From: Actinomycetes bacterium
GTDB taxonomy: Bacteria > Actinomycetota > Thermoleophilia > RBG-16-64-13
Direction of reading: 5' to 3'
NCBI GenBank assembly: GCA_021815245.1
Contig: JAKAHF010000089.1
Location: forward strand, 1-7,587
Length of the DNA stretch: 7,587 nt
The translations under genes and the position numbers were made by a program. The notes under the pieces are model-generated. The model ran no database searches. It saw only the letters and a list, made by a program, of their open reading frames with translations, and was not told the origin of the DNA. This document shows positions 5,729 through 7,587 of this stretch, in pieces (position 1 is the stretch's first letter; every line of letters begins with the position of its first letter).

Positions 5729-6760
5729 CTATATCACGTTGCCGAGTGGTAGCGGTGAAAGTCCGAGATCCTCTCGGATGAAGTCCAACTTGAGGAGCAA
5801 CTTCGCCATGCCGTCGACATCGAGTCGTCGAGTGTTGCTCGAGTTGAAGTCCTCTTCGGGTTGCCGCTCGCCCTCGACGAAGTAAAGATCGTAGTTGAGA
5901 TCACGGTTGTCTGCGGGGACCCGAAAGTAGTCACCCATATCCTCTGACCGAGCCATTTCTTCACGAGTCAAGAGTGTCTCGTGCTTCTTCTCGCCATGAC
6001 GAGTACCGATCGCGCGAATCGGGCTCTCAACGTTGTAGAGCTTCTGAAGCGCGAGCGCGAGCGTCTCGATGGTCGCCGCCGGGGCCTTTTGAACAAACAA
6101 ATCGCCCGGCTTGCCCGCCTTGAAGGAATAGAAGACCAGATCCACAGCGTCGTCGATGGTCATCATGAACCGGGTCATTGTCGGATCGGTTATGGTCAGG
6201 GGCTTGCCGGCCTTGATCTGGTCGACGAACAGAGGGATCACCGAACCGCGCGAGGCCATGACATTGCCATAGCGAGTCACGCAGATGACCAAGTTGCCTG
6301 CCGAAGCAACCCGTGACTTCGCGATGGCTAGCTTCTCCATCATGGCCTTGGATATGCCCATGGCATTGATGGGATAGGCGGCCTTGTCGGTGGACAGGAC
6401 CGTTAGCCGTTTGACGCCCGCGCTCATGGCCGCGTTCATGACGTGATCCGTACCGAGAGCGTTGGTGAGCAACGCTTCCTTGGGATAGAACTCACATGAC
6501 GGAACTTGCTTCAGTGCAGCCGCATTGAATACGAAATCCACCCCCACCATCGCATCGCGGAGACTGGCCGGCTCACGTACGTCACCGATGTAGAACTTCA
6601 GCCTCGGCTCGGAATACGCCAGCCGCATATCGAACTGCTTCTTCTCGTCGCGGCTGAAGACGCGGATCTCGGCGATGTCGGTGGCGAGTAGGCGATTCAC
6701 TACTGCATTGCCGAACGTGCCAGTGCCGCCAGTGACGAGCAAAGTGCTTCCGGAAAACAT
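5729..6760 (-). CDS. wbjB: UDP-GlcNAc 4,6-dehydratase (inverting)/5-epimerase-3-epimerase (WbjB/CapE/FnlA)
   Basis: The 343-residue enzyme takes UDP-D-GlcNAc, removes water across C4-C6 and inverts C5 and then C3, giving the L-configured 4-keto sugar that WbjC reduces. Visible features are LLVTGGTGTFGNAVVNRLL (Rossmann loop, 7-25), FSRDEKKQFDMR (35-46), NAAALKQVPSCEFYP (79-93), LSTDKAAYPINAMGISKAM (122-140), RYGNVMASRGSVIPLF (163-178), DPTMTRFMM (192-200) and GEKKHETLL (256-264). The usual SDR YxxxK is MGISK (Met134, Lys138) with T124-D125-K126 ahead. That is the signature of the CapE/FnlA branch and separates it from FlaA1/PseB-type dehydratases, which keep the tyrosine. Length is normal and all blocks are intact. 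It is the first gene of the operon; AGGGGG lies seven bases before the ATG, and a possible 10-codon leader ORF stops directly at the start codon. Confidence 0.94.
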   Translation of the reverse strand: MFSGSTLLVTGGTGTFGNAVVNRLLATDIAEIRVFSRDEKKQFDMRLAYSEPRLKFYIGDVREPASLRDAMVGVDFVFNAAALKQVPSCEFYPKEALLTNALGTDHVMNAAMSAGVKRLTVLSTDKAAYPINAMGISKAMMEKLAIAKSRVASAGNLVICVTRYGNVMASRGSVIPLFVDQIKAGKPLTITDPTMTRFMMTIDDAVDLVFYSFKAGKPGDLFVQKAPAATIETLALALQKLYNVESPIRAIGTRHGEKKHETLLTREEMARSEDMGDYFRVPADNRDLNYDLYFVEGERQPEEDFNSSNTRRLDVDGMAKLLLKLDFIREDLGLSPLPLGNVI

Positions 6761-6793
6761 CTATGTGCCCCCTCGCGGGCTCGCAATACACAT
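6761..6793 (-). CDS. Possible 10-codon leader ORF before wbjB
   Basis: On the minus strand an AGGAGG (6810-6805) is followed eleven bases later by an ATG opening a ten-residue frame, MCIASPRGGT. Its TAG stop is directly followed by the wbjB ATG (TAGATG). The abutting stop and start would allow reinitiation or coupling. No attenuator hairpin or run of one amino acid is visible, and a TAAGAT -10-like box at 6817-6812 would start transcription too close to keep the AGGAGG. It may be chance. Confidence 0.25.
   Translation of the reverse strand: MCIASPRGGT
6768..6773 (-). promoter_or_regulatory. Ribosome binding site of wbjB
   Basis: AGGGGG on the minus strand ends seven bases before the ATG at 6760-6758. 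Confidence 0.6.
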
Positions 6794-7048
6794 CAGGTCA
6801 GACGCCTCCTAATCTTACTATCATGCCGCGGTAGCCATCCACGCCGCCGCAGACAAAGGCGCTCTCATCCACCGTCCGCCACTATGCTGACTGCACGGCA
6901 GCCCATCCCCTTCCAGACATGGAGCCCCTGGGGCATGGTTCACTCGCTTCTCCTAGCACACCAAGACCCGTCCCTGGTCCGCGCGGGGCGCGTGTACTAT
7001 CATCCTCATCCAGGAACACTCACGACTACCCATTGGTGCCGATTTCCC
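6794..7048. promoter_or_regulatory. Divergent intergenic region between wbjB and the right-edge methyltransferase
   Basis: Both flanking genes read outward, so promoters for both should lie here. Candidates are TAAGAT (6817-6812, minus) for wbjB and TACTAT (6995-7000, plus), about 49 bases before the ATG at 7049. Neither has a good -35 at 17 bases. A perfect 11-base palindrome, GCCCCTGGGGC (6924-6934), has no loop or U-tract. No coding signal is convincing. Confidence 0.35.
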
Positions 7049-7587
7049 ATGAACCTTCGCCCCCACAGGCCCCTCGGCCTAGGCCCACGCTCTGTTCCAG
7101 GCGCTGCGGACGCTGAGGCACGCTGCCCCGCATGCCACTCTCCGAGCACTGAAGCGCTGGACGAGTTTAGCTCAACCTCGCTCCAACGCCTGTGCTTGAG
7201 AGCGCTGCAAGTCGACGTGTCTCGGTATCTCAAGGGCATCGACAGCATTGCGCTACGCAGATGCCGCGATTGCGATCTCCGCTTCTACAGCCCGTGCCAG
7301 CCCGGCGACTCTGCATTCTATGCTCAAATGCAGACGCACGCGTGGTACTACCTCGATGATAAGCCCGAGTACCACTTCGCAAGAGCGTTTGTTCCGGAGG
7401 ACGCTCGTCTCTTGGAGATTGGCTGCGGCGAGGGCGCGTTCAGCCAATTCCTCCCTCCGTCGGTCGACTACCTGGGCCTCGAAGTCAACGAGGAGGCGGT
7501 GACGGGGGCAACTGCTGACGGTATCCGCCTGGTCAACACGCCGCTCTCACAGGTAGCCGCCTCCAGCCCAGGGGCATTTGATGTCGT
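7049..7587 (+). CDS. Class I SAM-dependent methyltransferase with N-terminal zinc-ribbon-like motifs, 3' end cut by window
   Basis: From the ATG at 7049 the frame stays open to the window end, 179 codons. Residues near 24-28 read RCPAC. A second pair, LRRCRDCDLRFYSP, follows the YLKGIDSIA segment. The CxxC...LxxCxxCxLxFxxP pattern is a common zinc-binding head on methyltransferases of polysaccharide loci. The SAM-binding motif is then ARLLEIGCGEGAFSQFLPP, followed by YLGLEVNEEAV (acidic end of strand 2), and the sequence breaks off at SSPGAFDVV, where motif IV would start. The start is uncertain because no Shine-Dalgarno site precedes the ATG; an in-frame GTG at 6992 is an alternative. It probably methylates a sugar or an acyl/aminosugar precursor in the same glycan pathway, but the substrate is not visible. 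It is divergent from the wbjBCD operon. Confidence 0.8.
   Translation, partial: MNLRPHRPLGLGPRSVPGAADAEARCPACHSPSTEALDEFSSTSLQRLCLRALQVDVSRYLKGIDSIALRRCRDCDLRFYSPCQPGDSAFYAQMQTHAWYYLDDKPEYHFARAFVPEDARLLEIGCGEGAFSQFLPPSVDYLGLEVNEEAVTGATADGIRLVNTPLSQVAASSPGAFDV

Noticed and set aside
6924..6934. Perfect palindrome GCCCCTGGGGC
   Set aside because: It is eleven bases with a one-base centre, no T-tract and no flanking symmetry. It is too short to call a terminator or operator in GC-rich DNA.

Overview
The window is a GC-rich stretch of a bacterial surface-polysaccharide locus. Frequent GTG starts, strong G-rich Shine-Dalgarno sites and a small secreted protein ending in an FPxTG-type sorting signal suggest a Gram-positive, high-GC host, probably an actinobacterium. 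That is inference from style; no rRNA or other marker gene is present.

Left part (1-2723) is a mosaic. Positions 1-127 are a piece of a nucleotide-sugar dehydrogenase gene on the minus strand, about 93% identical to part of a second copy at 1162-~2095. Between the two copies lie a compact hicB-hicA toxin-antitoxin pair (minus strand) and a plus-strand gene for a small acidic exported protein with a C-terminal FPYTG sorting signal. The second dehydrogenase copy has lost its N-terminal NAD-binding part and abuts, back to back, a WecG/TagA/CpsF-type glycosyltransferase that lacks its C-terminal half. About 290 bases without a recognisable gene follow.

Middle and right (2724-6760): an intact SAM-dependent methyltransferase gene (plus) converges on a three-gene minus-strand operon. 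Read in transcription order it encodes a WbjB/CapE/FnlA dehydratase-epimerase, a WbjC/CapF/FnlB reductase with a C-terminal cupin, and a WbjD/CapG/FnlC 2-epimerase. Together they should convert UDP-GlcNAc to UDP-N-acetyl-L-fucosamine, a precursor for capsule, O-antigen-like or other cell-wall glycans. The last two genes are translationally coupled.

Right edge (7049-7587): a divergent gene, cut by the window end, encodes a second methyltransferase with an N-terminal pair of CxxC motifs.

I see no CRISPR array, tRNA, rRNA or complete insertion sequence. The sugar-nucleotide operon is a known pathway. The unusual content is the rearranged left part and its cargo, not a clearly new system.
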